Of a stretch of DNA of 64,000 nucleotides, positions 56,446-64,000 are shown piece after piece. A program made the translations under genes and the position numbers. The notes under the pieces are model-generated. The model was not told the origin of the DNA and did no database searches. It worked only from the letters and a program-made list of their open reading frames with translations. The stretch's first letter is position 1; each line of letters opens with the position of its first letter. The stretch is from assembly GCA_021292105.1 (NCBI GenBank), contig CM037874.1, positions 10,770,502 to 10,834,501 on the forward strand. The letters are read 5' to 3'. The stretch is from Anadara kagoshimensis (Eukaryota > Mollusca > Bivalvia > Arcoida > Arcidae).

Positions 56446-58974
56446 GCACACACGCACATACACACGCTGCGCTATGCCATAAGCTCACATGATCTTCGGT
56501 CAGGTGAGCTAAAAATCCATCGGATCAAATTTTTAAATAGAAGGTGCACATCTACATTATATCACAATGATTGTGTGAAAGTTTCATGAAAATCCATTGA
56601 AGGTTTAGGAGGAGATGCGGATAAGAGATAGGTATCCTAAGGTGTAACGGAAGGACGGACGGACACCCCTATCACCATATACCCCTACTTTTTAAGCGGG
56701 GGTATAAAACACTGGCAAATTAAATTACTGACGTGAATGTGAAACAGGGAAGCTAGGCCGCTTTCTCGGAAAGGATTAACAGCGCTCGTGTAGCTAGCTC
56801 CACTCGTATGAAAACAATGACATGGAACTATGAAACGTCAAATAAATTCATAATAACTTTAAACATAACTACACAACTTTGACCTGTCCGCTTGACTTTT
56901 CATTTAAATATTTATTGCAGACGAGTGGATATGTGTTTAGGAATTACGCGGGTTTATTTTGTCTACATAATACAAACACTAATCATGTACCTTGATAAAA
57001 TATTATTAACATTAAATCTTACTACTACCCATCTATTGGGTGGATCCTTCTATATGAATATTCCCAATGAAAGGTCAAGCGGACAGGCCAATGTTATGGT
57101 CAACCTTTTATTAGGAATATTCATATAGGAGGATCCACCCAGAACATAGGTTGTGTTATGATTCGAACTATTATATATGCGTAATACACATGACCAGTGT
57201 TCAGAATGTAAAGGAAACAAACGCATGTGTTTCCTAAACATAAATCAACTTTATATTAAAGGTCAAACGGAGAAGTCAAGTTTGTTTTCCTGTACTTATT
57301 ACCAATGTTGAAATGACGGTCAGAAAACATTTTAGGGCTCTAGATTAATTTAGGCTTGCAATAACCCTTACGTCAACAATTGATTTGTTAAAACAGTTTG
57401 CTTCGTTATAAAGAGTTTAGTTGAGTAATGGTGTTTAACGTCAGGAATATTTCATTTATATTAAGACGTCGCCAGCTAAAGTGCAAAATTTTTGCCTGTG
57501 TGTTGCCCTGATGCCATTATACATCAGGGTTCTTTAGCGTGCCATGCCTACCAAAACACGGAACCTCGTTTATTTTAAGTTCCAATCCGAAAGAACCGTA
57601 ACTTTCATTCGTTATACCGAGTGCTTGGCGGAAGAACAGTCACTACCCATTTTTAAACAATGGGGCAGACCCATCCGGGGTTCGAACCCACAACCTCTAC
57701 TTACGCAGCGAGCACTCTACTAACTGAGCTAGCGTAGTGGTACTTCGTTATATAGAGTCCTTATAGTAGGATCAAGATCTGTTATACATGTATTGTATTG
57801 ATAAATTAGGTTTAGTAAGCTTAATGTTTTAAACTGTTAAAAGATAATAATTCTCGTCAATCAAATGTTTCTTTTTATTTATATCAAAAAAGTATCAAAA
57901 ATACAAAATTTACAGAATAACTATTAAATTATAATCCAAGTATTAATACTCAATTGCATTTATATCATACTACTAAACAGATTCTGGCATATCTATGGTC
58001 ATGCTACCTTTTCATTTAAAATATTTTCGCAGCCGTCTTAAATGCTGAAGCTTTCCGAACCCGACATAATTATATAATAAAGGTTTATTAAATCTTTCTA
58101 TACCATAAACAGTTTCGCATGTGCTAATTACATTCTTCGCATCTTAATAGTACAAAAGAATGCCAAGTAAGATCGACGCTTGCTACGTCAACAAATAATG
58201 TAAAATAAAACATCTCAATGAAAGTCAATGATACAACACGTATAGCTTTCCTATAAAGGTTGGTTGGTTGAATGTTGCTTAATGGCGTATTAGCAATTTT
58301 TCAACTGTATTTGTGACGAGAACTATTTTATTATTCTCTATGGATTAATCTATGATCAATTTTGTGTATGCATGGTGAAGTGCGAGTGTGTTGTATGACC
58401 TGCCTTGTAAAAGTGAGCACTCAGGGCGACTTTAACGTGGTAGCTCACAGTCGACAGTACGCCGCAGACAAGCGTACCACCCCCAGTCCATTATACTGAT
58501 AGCAGGTGAATCAGAAAAGGCCAATGGCAATAAAAATTCAATTTCTCACATGTGGTCTGAGCGGGACTCGATCTCGCAGCGGTGAGAGCTCCTGGATTTG
58601 AAGACTGACTTCTTGTCCATTAGGTCACTGCGGCCTTCCTCCCTATAAAGGGATGAAAGTTTAATGCTACGTAATAGTTCTTGCTCGCAGCACAATGTAA
58701 CAAAATGGTTGATATTATTTTTGTATTTTCAGGCGATGCACTAGCTTTCACCAAAGGATCTAAATTTTCAACGTATGACAGTGACAATGACAATGTCGCT
58801 ACTAAGTCTTGTTCAACAAACTATGGTGGAGCATGGTGGTATGGTGCTTGTCATCATGCTCATCTGAATGGATTGTATGGGAATTTATCGTTTGCCAAAG
58901 GACTAGTCTGGTATCAATGGCATGGGCATTATTACTCTCTGAAAACAACCGAGATGAAAATACGGCGGATGTAA
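49290..58974 (+). CDS. Secreted PAN-like/fibrinogen-domain lectin, gene 2 (five exons)
   Basis: Predicted join of 49290-49575, 51694-51812, 53891-53987, 54594-54758 and 58733-58974: 909 nt, 302 residues, phases 1-0-1-1, all introns GT...AG. Same architecture as gene 1: signal peptide ([17 protein letters not shown]), cysteines 43, 50, 54, 60, 69 and 72, then a full FReD with [39 protein letters not shown], a DSDND calcium site, [15 protein letters not shown] and EMKIRRM. It lacks none of the disulphide cysteines visible in gene 1. Surface loops differ most (exon 1 about 60 percent identical, exon 3 about 85 percent), as expected for diverging recognition proteins. AATAAA at about 59289 is a candidate poly(A) signal. 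Joins are inferred. Confidence 0.87.
49586..49622. repeat. (AC)n microsatellite at intron 1 donor
   Basis: Pure AC run 10 bp into intron 1 of FReD gene 2. Confidence 0.97.
49863..50345. mobile_element. MITE with ~35-bp inverted ends
   Basis: The ends AATCAATTAATC and TTTACTTACATGAGCCAAGT match as inverted repeats (TTGGCTCATGTAAGTAAAAG on the right). Inner blocks with CGTAATGATGACG and CTACGTAA words also pair loosely. No ORF. Sits in intron 1 of FReD gene 2. Confidence 0.8.
50419..50805. repeat. ACGGCCGTTTCG repeat copies
   Basis: AGACGGCCGTTTCGAAATAA at 50450 and a shorter TATTATACCAG...AGACGGCCGTTTCGG at 50757-50805. Same family as 13498-13760. Confidence 0.7.
50813..51166 (-). other. Intact 117-codon ORF, unknown
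   Basis: Starts [20 protein letters not shown] and continues with [33 protein letters not shown]. Composition is protein-like and the frame is uninterrupted, but I recognise no family. It sits antisense in intron 1 of FReD gene 2 next to dispersed repeats, so a mobile-element exon is likelier than a host gene. Confidence 0.35.
51297..51459. mobile_element. Hairpin MITE
   Basis: Ends GAATCCTACACCAGTAAC / GTTACCGGTGTAAGATTC and inner arms GAGATATCTCAAACTCGGAT / GTTTGAGATATC pair over nearly the whole 163 bp. Confidence 0.82.
51694..51812 (+). CDS. FReD gene 2, coding exon 2: start of fibrinogen domain
   Basis: Strong acceptor TATATTTCAG. Encodes [20 protein letters not shown] and then [13 protein letters not shown]. 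Confidence 0.92.
52191..52228. repeat. (AC)n microsatellite
   Basis: Pure AC run in intron 2 of FReD gene 2. Confidence 0.97.
52530..52745 (-). repeat. Retroelement 3'-end fragment
   Basis: GTTTAGCTAGCTACACCTGC, AACTATGGAATGTCAAATAT, AATATTGTGATGACGGC: same family, minus strand, intron 2 of FReD gene 2. Confidence 0.8.
53530..53695. repeat. Near-perfect long hairpin in intron 2
   Basis: Arms of about 75 bp (ATGGCGCAAATTTAA / TTAAATTTGCGCCAT, CATGGAGAGAAAGAG / CTCGTTCTCTCCATG, TTTTACTTTTTTTC / GAAAAAAAGTAAAA) around the palindromic loop GAAGTGCTTCGCACTTC. It ends about 200 bp before exon 3 of FReD gene 2, so it is transcribed with that gene. Confidence 0.92.
53891..53987 (+). CDS. FReD gene 2, coding exon 3
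   Basis: Encodes [20 protein letters not shown] and continues to SHEFWLG. Acceptor TTTATTACAG, donor GGTAAATAG. Confidence 0.93.
54103..54443 (-). mobile_element. SINE family 1 copy
   Basis: GCAATTTTTCAGCTATTCGC, CCAGTAAAGGCCAACGGCAA, GCGGGACTCGATCTC and TGTAGACTAACGTCTTATCC. It lies in intron 3 of FReD gene 2. The CACTCAGGGCGAC segment is partly deleted. Confidence 0.8.
54594..54758 (+). CDS. FReD gene 2, coding exon 4
   Basis: Encodes [20 protein letters not shown] through [20 protein letters not shown], closer to the family consensus in the YSNF loop than gene 1. A MITE begins six bases after the exon end (see 54765). Confidence 0.93.
54765..54942. mobile_element. Tc/pogo-type MITE at the intron 4 donor of gene 2
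   Basis: Starts CAGTCAAACCTGTC and ends GGCAGGTTGGACTG, with TA on both sides (54763-54764, 54943-54944). Its left TA is part of the donor GTACTA of intron 4. A shorter copy lies at 59028-59172. No ORF. Confidence 0.88.
55255..55960. repeat. 145-bp tandem array with TGACCTTGACCTTTGA words
   Basis: GTGACCTTGACCTTTGAACC starts at 55399, 55544, 55689 and 55834, exactly 145 bp apart. Each unit also has ACAACATTCTAATATACATG and TTTTCGAGATAAT. Intron 4 of FReD gene 2. Confidence 0.95.
56408..56466. repeat. (ACGC)n/(AC)n microsatellite
   Basis: GCACGCACGCACGCACGC followed by CACACACAC. Confidence 0.95.
56715..56850 (-). repeat. Degraded retroelement 3'-end fragment
   Basis: AAGCTAGGCCGCTTTCTCGG, GTGTAGCTAGCTCCACTCG, ACATGGAACTATGAAACGTC. 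Confidence 0.6.
56880..57290. mobile_element. Multi-layer palindromic MITE
   Basis: Innermost arms (57039-57066 and 57112-57138) are near-exact complements with GGGTGGATCC and ATATGAATATTCC. Outer pairs ATGTGTTTAGGAA / TTTCCTAAACAT and GACCTGTCCGCTTGACTT / AAACGGAGAAGTCAAG enclose them. Non-coding, intron 4 of FReD gene 2. Confidence 0.8.
57417..57742 (-). mobile_element. SINE family 2, full-length
   Basis: Head GGGGTTCGAACCCACAAC and CTAACTGAGCTAGCGTAG (minus-strand tRNA boxes). Target duplication CTTCGTTATAAAGAGT / CTTCGTTATATAGAGT at 57401-57416 and 57743-57758. Intron 4 of FReD gene 2. Confidence 0.92.
58260..58641 (-). mobile_element. SINE family 1, full-length
   Basis: Complete body with CACTCAGGGCGACTTTAA, head CCATTAGGTCACTGCGGCC, and a (TTGG)n tail. 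Target duplication CCTATAAAGG at 58250-58259 and 58642-58651. It inserted about 90 bp before exon 5 of FReD gene 2. Confidence 0.9.
58733..58974 (+). CDS. FReD gene 2, coding exon 5: calcium site and C terminus
   Basis: Acceptor TATTTTCAG. Encodes [35 protein letters not shown] and [17 protein letters not shown]. The usual SNLNG is AHLNG here. Confidence 0.93.
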
Positions 58975-59027
58975 TACCGTGACACACAGGTGTCTATGAC
59001 TCCGTCATTCAAAAAGCTTATAAAGTA

Positions 59028-59172
59028 CAGTCAAACCTATCTGAATAGTGTAAAAATCGCCTTTATATACAGGTTCAAATAATATGAATAAAGAACAATT
59101 AAGATACAATTCTACTGGCCTTTATATGCATGTGACCCTTATATAGCGGTGGCTTTAAGGCAGGTTGGACTG
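59028..59172. mobile_element. Tc/pogo-type MITE just past gene 2
   Basis: CAGTCAAACCTATC at the left and GGCAGGTTGGACTG at the right with TA flanks; same family as 54765-54942 with an internal deletion. It begins 53 bp after the stop codon, likely in the 3' UTR. Confidence 0.88.
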
Positions 59173-59518
59173 TACACTTTTTTATTTTTTTTATAATTTG
59201 TAAAACTTTGCATACATTACCATTTCTTCACCAATATTTGATTATCTTATTTTATACAGAGTTCCATTATCTTAGGGCTCCAACAAGAAATAAAACAGTA
59301 ATCTTTATAACAGTGGGGTTTGCCAGTGTTCTACGTGATCAGTTCAAACTGACGATACTGTGAAATGTTCTGGATAACGTTTACGGCACTAATTCTCAAA
59401 ACAAAGTGCTTTATATGAGAAATCGTCAGTTGATGTGATTCTATATCCACTATTGACCACACAAGCTTCAGTAACAATGTGGAATGTATTTGATGGAAAC
59501 GGAAACAGAGGTTAAGCT

Positions 59519-59925
59519 AGGGATGGGTATTATCAAAATCTTTGTATCACGATATATTATGATACGCAGATGCTATATCGCGATACGTATCATAATATAT
59601 TATTTTAAAACTGAGGAAGGTACAGAGCCTTTTACAATGTTGAATTCGTCGCTGTCGGCCATGTTTGTTTCGGCTGTTTCGTATCTGGTTGATAGCTTTA
59701 CCTATAGTATGACGTAATATTTATATAAATTTCAGTCAGTTGAGTTATAAACAAATTGGACGGCTCTACGACAGTTTGTGCGTTCATTTAAGCTATAAAA
59801 AGATAGGTAACTTGACTTTTCAAAAATACCGGTATTACCGGATTGGATCTGTAATATGGCGATACGTGTGTATTATGAGACTGAATTGTGATATACCGGT
59901 ATACCGATAAAACCGCACACCCCTA
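59519..59925. mobile_element. hAT-type MITE
   Basis: Ends AGGGATGGGTATTATC and the reverse complement of GATAAAACCGCACACCCCTA, flanked by the exact 8-bp duplication GTTAAGCT (59511-59518, 59926-59933). The 8-bp duplication and AGGGRTGKG termini are hAT hallmarks. An inner palindrome around ATATTATGATACG / CGTATCATAATAT is present. Confidence 0.88.
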
Positions 59926-60159
59926 GTTAAGCTAGATTAATACTCCAAAGAAACCCTTGCACAGCTTCTATGAAATGTTTATTGTTCATGCTAACGTGCG
60001 TAAAAGAATGATCAACATTATAAACTGGAAGGATTAAATTTAATTTAATATAAAATAATAATATCACATTGTACACTGGTGTTATTCAGAGGATATTGAA
60101 AAATATTGAGTTGTTTACAAGACTGAGGCATGTATTTCGAAGTTTTAAAATGTTATTTT

Positions 60160-60345
60160 CCGAACATCACGTCAGTAATTTGCAGAAACACTGGTCATAG
60201 TTATACTCTCATGTTTTCTACATCTTTCCAAAAAACCTACAGTACATGCGAGAAAGATAAATCTTACTTGTAATTACTACGCCTTTTACTGATATCGATT
60301 GTATTCTAAATTTTGATTGGGCATTTTACAAGTTGAATGCTTTCC
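60160..60345. repeat. 3' flank of FReD gene 2, paralogous to 30845-31045
   Basis: Shares GCAGAAACACTGGTC, AAAAAACCT, CTTGTAATTACT, GATATCGAT and TTTTGATTGGGCATTTT in the same order as the gene 1 flank, about 1.2 kb past the stop codon (2.3 kb in gene 1). Confidence 0.7.
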
Positions 60346-60419
60346 TTTCTAACCGATGAGGATGTACCTCTGGGGATGTTAAAATGTATTTTCGTTTTGA
60401 CAACCGAATTCGAATGTCT

Positions 60420-62640
60420 ACGAAAATGTCTAGAAGCAAAGGGAACAATATTTGATTCCTCCAAAGAGGGATAAGTCATAAAGCTCTCTGTACCTGATCC
60501 GCTTTTAAATAATCCTTTGGAGCAAACTGAAACGAGAAAAAATGCATGGTAAGTAGCTACTCCATGCGTCCATGTGAATGTGAAAGCATCAACACCTGAA
60601 GCATTAGGATCTGGTTGAAATGAGAAAAACGGACACGTTTACAATTGAGTCTAGTAGTAAATATCAATATCTGATAGGAACAAAATGTTGACATACACTT
60701 TCAAACACATTTTGATCCAAGGACCATTCACAAGAAGTAATGAACGACCTTGATAAAAAATCAGCATCAGTATTGCAAGACCAAAGAACATGTTTGGCAG
60801 TAATTAATATGTTTCTGTCGAAACACCATAACCAAATGTTTTAGTAAGCTCATGTAAATGGTGAACAGTTCCTCCTTGATTATAAATATAAGCTATAGCT
60901 GTGGTGTTGCAATAAAGAACATTGATGTTAACACTATTAACATCTGAACAGACATTGTAAACCAAAATAAATAGCCTTTAATTCAAGATATGTATTTATA
61001 TGTTGTTCTTTCTCAGTAACAGACCAAAAACCTTTGGTACATGGATTATCCCTTTTTGCACCCCAACCAGTCTATAAAGCATCATTTTCCATGAAAACCT
61101 TGGGTGAATTTTCATGAATTAAATTTTCATTCATTTGACGAATATTCTTAATCAGCCATTCTATATCAGACCTTGAATTACCTGGTAGAACAATCACATC
61201 ATCATAAGATTTTCCCTTATAAAGCCAAAACATTATATTTCCATCTAATGCCCTATAAAAAGGAGCCAACTAATTGGGCTATTGAACAAATTGAGACCAC
61301 AGAACTATTACGTGCCAACTGACATGCACATAAGATTTTATCTACCGTCTCAAAACTAAAAAAAACATAAACTTTTCAGAATCAATAAATAAATCTAAAA
61401 TGTGAAATACCTCTGAATGGAATAAACACTAACCTTTCCATATTTACGTTATAACTTGCAGTGAATCTTACAGATCCAGGCCCCGGTTTCACAATCATTC
61501 CTTAGCTAAGATTGTCCTTAACTTAAATCTTGCAAATTTTCAAATCTTCATAATTTTGTTAATTTTAAAGATATTCAGCAATTTAAGGTGTCATTTTTAA
61601 GATCACTTCTAGGTTAAAAAATTTGCATTTAGTTTTGACAAAAATATTCACCAGTAATTCCAAAAAAAGATTACAAAAATTTGCTAAATTTAAGTTAAGG
61701 AAAATCTTAGCTAACGAAATGATTGTGAAACCGGGGCCTGGAACATTTGTTTTTAACCATAGAATCTTCAGTATAATAAAAGCCATTACACTTTGGCTTC
61801 TAATAAATGCATTAATAGGTTTCAAAATTTTGGTAGAAACATGTGGAGCACATGCAACTTCAAAATGTAAAGTAACTCATATATACAATTGATTTTTTCA
61901 TAATAATTTCAGATACTTTTCATAATTCGGATGAAAAGGTTCCCTCAAATTAGCATCCTTAAGATCTATGGAGGTAAACTAATCAACTGTTTAACAGATT
62001 CTAAAATAACCTTGAGTTTTTTGTTTGAAGTAGGAATATTCAATGAAAAAATTTAGATGTTTTAAATTAACAACTGGACAGTTTTTACCATTTTTCTTCT
62101 AGAGTTCACAGGGCACAATAACCCGCTTAGCTTCTAAATCATTCGCTTCATTGTCAATGAATATAATCTGATCCTCTGAAACAGGAATTGGACCAGGCAA
62201 ACAATCGTGAACTGGTAGACCCAATACTCAAGTCTACAGCATTGAATAGCTTCTAAAACTCATTTATCATCAGTTAGGAAAAAGACACAATTTTTAAGGT
62301 TACCAGAATATATTGCCTATATTCGTTTTTACCAATTCATTTGGTAGATCTGACTGCCTCTCCAGCGTGCTTGACATATTTAGCAATATAATGACGTGGC
62401 TTGGAATTTGCCAGGAAGATGAATCGGAGCAAGTTTGGTGAAGATTGGACTTAAATTAATGTCTCTAGTGCGTTAACAAGGAGTTTCTTTTTGGACCTTT
62501 TGACTAACTTATTAACCAAGGATAACATACGTACGGCCTTAGCCTCCCTTTTGTAAAGCGAAACACCCTCGAGTCTTAAACTTTAAAAAATTGGAAACCC
62601 CCGCTAAATATCAAAAGCATTTTCTTTCTATATACGAAAG
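60420..62640 (-). pseudogene. DIRS-like retroelement, RT and RNase H remnants
   Basis: Minus-strand pieces run in order: NGKNCPVVNLKHLNFFIEYS (about 62060-62130), FTSIDLKDANLRE (about 61940-61980), YMSYFTFKLHVLHMFLPKF, SSVVSICSIAQLVGSFL, YRALDGNIMF, WLIKNIRQMNEN, GWGAKRDNPCTKGFWSVTEK, INTYLELKAIYFGLQCLF, TDADFLSRSF and WSLDQNVF. This is the RT followed by RNase H layout and wording of DIRS/Ngaro-type elements. I see no tyrosine recombinase. There are many stops, and a MITE interrupts it at 61476-61741. Confidence 0.78.
61476..61741. mobile_element. MITE with CCAGGCCCCGGTTTCACAAT ends
   Basis: Terminal arms of about 50 bp (CCAGGCCCCGGTTTCACAAT, TTAGCTAAGATT, CCTTAACTTAAAT) are mirrored at the right (AATCTTAGCTAA, ATTGTGAAACCGGGGCCTGG). 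266 bp, no ORF. Inserted in the DIRS-like remnant. Confidence 0.92.
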
Positions 62641-62701
62641 TTATACTAAATGGGTCCATTAATAAACATGTGTCTAAAATCGCTAACCTGAGAATAGTGG
62701 A

Positions 62702-62945
62702 AATTGGACGTCGCCACCATTAGTCGAAGGTGCAGAATTCTCTAATGTGCCAGACCAACCGTGACACGGGACCTTGTTTATTTCAAGTGCCCATGGGAGA
62801 GAACCGTGACATTCAATTAGTAACGCAGAGTGCTTGGCGAAAGAAGTCAATACCCACTTTCAAGTCTTGGTCAAGACCCGGTCGGGGTTCGAACCCACCA
62901 CCTCCCACTTACATAGCTAGCACTCTTCCAACTGACCTACCGCAG
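62702..62945 (-). mobile_element. SINE family 2, truncated
   Basis: GGGGTTCGAACCCACCACCT, CTTCCAACTGACCTACCGC and CGTCGCCACCATTAG. The 3' tail beyond the CGTCGCC block is missing. Confidence 0.8.
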
Positions 62946-62999
62946 TAGTAATAGACTGAGAAGCTGTGCCTAAAATGTAAAATTCATAAATGACACCGT

Positions 63000-63055
63000 C
63001 GGGGATTGAACCAACTACCTGCTTACAAGGTGGACGCTAGACTACTGAGTAATTG
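63000..63055 (-). repeat. tRNA-like SINE head fragment
   Basis: GGGGATTGAACCAACTACCT and GCTAGACTACTGAGTAATT resemble minus-strand B and A boxes with an anticodon-like interval, but no SINE body or cloverleaf pairing is clear. Confidence 0.45.
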
Positions 63056-63119
63056 TATTTAACAAGTTTTATGGTTCTAAACAAATAAGTTTTATGTAAA
63101 AAAGTTTTAAGTATATATC

Positions 63120-64000
63120 TTTCAAGGTAGCGATGACCTTGAATGATGATCAAGGCCAACATTTCTTCAGCTTAGTAGATTCGTGTCCTTATGCTAAAAA
63201 GTTGCAAACTTCTTGACCTCTTGCTTGATGACAACATTAATTTAGGTCACAGTGACTTTAAATATAGATCAAGGTCAATCATGTTCACCAACTTCATGTC
63301 ATGATGCTATGTTTTTAGTTTAAAGTCACTATGCCCTTGTGTGTCAGTCAAAGTAAAGTAGCTGCTCAAATGTGACCACAGGTCAACCAGCTTGTCAAAT
63401 TTAGTAGAGCTTTAAAGTTTCGAGCATCTTATGCCATGATGAGTTGTTTCAAAGTTTTAGTACTTATGGCCTTCAAAAATACAACAGAACTTCATACTAA
63501 AATATCTATCTGATGTTTGAAGCATTTACGTCTTTTTGTTTGATAAAAAGACATTTAAGATGTTTCAAATTTAAATCCCCGTGACCTTAAATATATAGGT
63601 CAAGGTATAATAACTTTACAAAGTTGGTACTTCATGCCATGTTGCTCTATGACGTTTCAAGTTTCTAGCCTAATTGGTACAGGACAAGTTGTTTTCAGTT
63701 TTTCCCCTTAAGTTCAATGTGACCTTGCACGCGATACAAGGTCAATCAGTTTTGCAAACGTAGTAGAGCTTCAGCCAAGCAACAGCCATTTCATATTTCA
63801 CTATTACTAGTTAATTGGTTCTTGAGAAGTTCTTTAGGTGAAAAACTAACGGTCAGCAGACAAAAGGGTGTATGGACAGCTATCTTGTGGCATCTCTTTG
63901 GTGAGGTAATAAGATATCTATGAACGGCCACATTGGATTGCAGATGACCAAGCTGGATATAATGTTAATATCAGCCAAGACCTTACATATCAAACTTAAA
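63120..64000. repeat. Diverged array with paired TGACCTT / AAGGTCA words
   Basis: Five loosely spaced units (about 63134, 63253, 63373, 63582, 63720) each pair TGACC.T with AAGGTCAA 10-15 bp downstream, plus TCATGCCATG-like and GTTTCAAGTTT blocks. It probably continues past the window edge. No coding frame. Confidence 0.65.

Larger units (their letters stand above)
55175..56700. mobile_element. Nested repeats: outer ACCCCCGC element, inner GGCCCATGGGCC element
   Basis: Outer ends AATACCCCCGCTCC (55168) and GCGGGGGTATA (56696) are inverted. Inside, GAGGCCCATGGGCCTAA with CTCACCTGA (55190-55222) and TCAGGTGAGCT (56500-56510) bracket an inner element. The inner element holds a four-unit 145-bp tandem array and ends in CACGCACGCACG/CACACA microsatellite. 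Confidence 0.65.

Noticed and set aside
56292..56492. Frames rich in HARTHART
   Set aside because: Translation of the ACGC/AC microsatellite.
57660..57735. Possible tRNA gene on the minus strand
   Set aside because: A and B boxes are present, but the sequence runs straight into the SINE2 body and tail and has flanking target duplications, so it is a SINE head.

Overview
This is a eukaryotic, A+T-rich, repeat-dense window that looks like a bivalve mollusc genome. The evidence is the intron-split genes, Tx1-like LINEs, RTE-like and DIRS-like retroelements, tRNA-derived SINEs with target-site duplications, fold-back MITEs and long microsatellites. No prokaryotic operon, CRISPR array or rRNA gene is visible. 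The species cannot be named from the sequence alone.

The only host genes I can assemble are two plus-strand paralogues, each with five coding exons. Gene 1 lies at 17064-28558 and gene 2 at 49290-58974. Each encodes a secreted protein of about 300 residues. Exon 1 holds a signal peptide and a small six-cysteine module that resembles PAN/apple. Exons 2-5 hold a complete fibrinogen-related domain (FReD) with the calcium-site acidic cluster (DKDND or DSDND), the WWY..CH..NLNG signature and a C-terminal EMKIRRM. Exons 1-3 match in length base for base, all intron phases are 1-0-1-1, and similarity continues beyond the stop codons, so the pair is a tandem segmental duplication. Family knowledge points to FREP/ficolin-like lectins; ligand and tissue cannot be read from the DNA.

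Layout: 1-2000 AT-rich DNA with low-complexity repeats; 2097-10919 Tigger-like terminal-inverted-repeat elements, the larger with nested SINE and LINE insertions; 11300-16200 repeats, an RTE tail and palindromes; 17064-28558 FReD gene 1 with a degraded LINE in intron 1; 28560-33270 diverged tandem arrays and a reverse-transcriptase fragment; 33520-38074 a mariner-type composite with TIRs of about 0.5 kb; 38549-43047 an unusual fold-back structure bounded by arrays of the word CCGATAATGTAA; 43160-48850 SINEs, retroelement fragments, a decayed ORF and a 131-bp tandem repeat; 49290-58974 FReD gene 2, whose introns hold several MITEs and SINEs; 59000-64000 a hAT-type MITE, a degraded DIRS-like element and an array rich in nuclear-receptor-like half-sites.

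All exon joins, domain names and element classes were read by eye from translations, splice signals and repeat symmetry. No database search was run.
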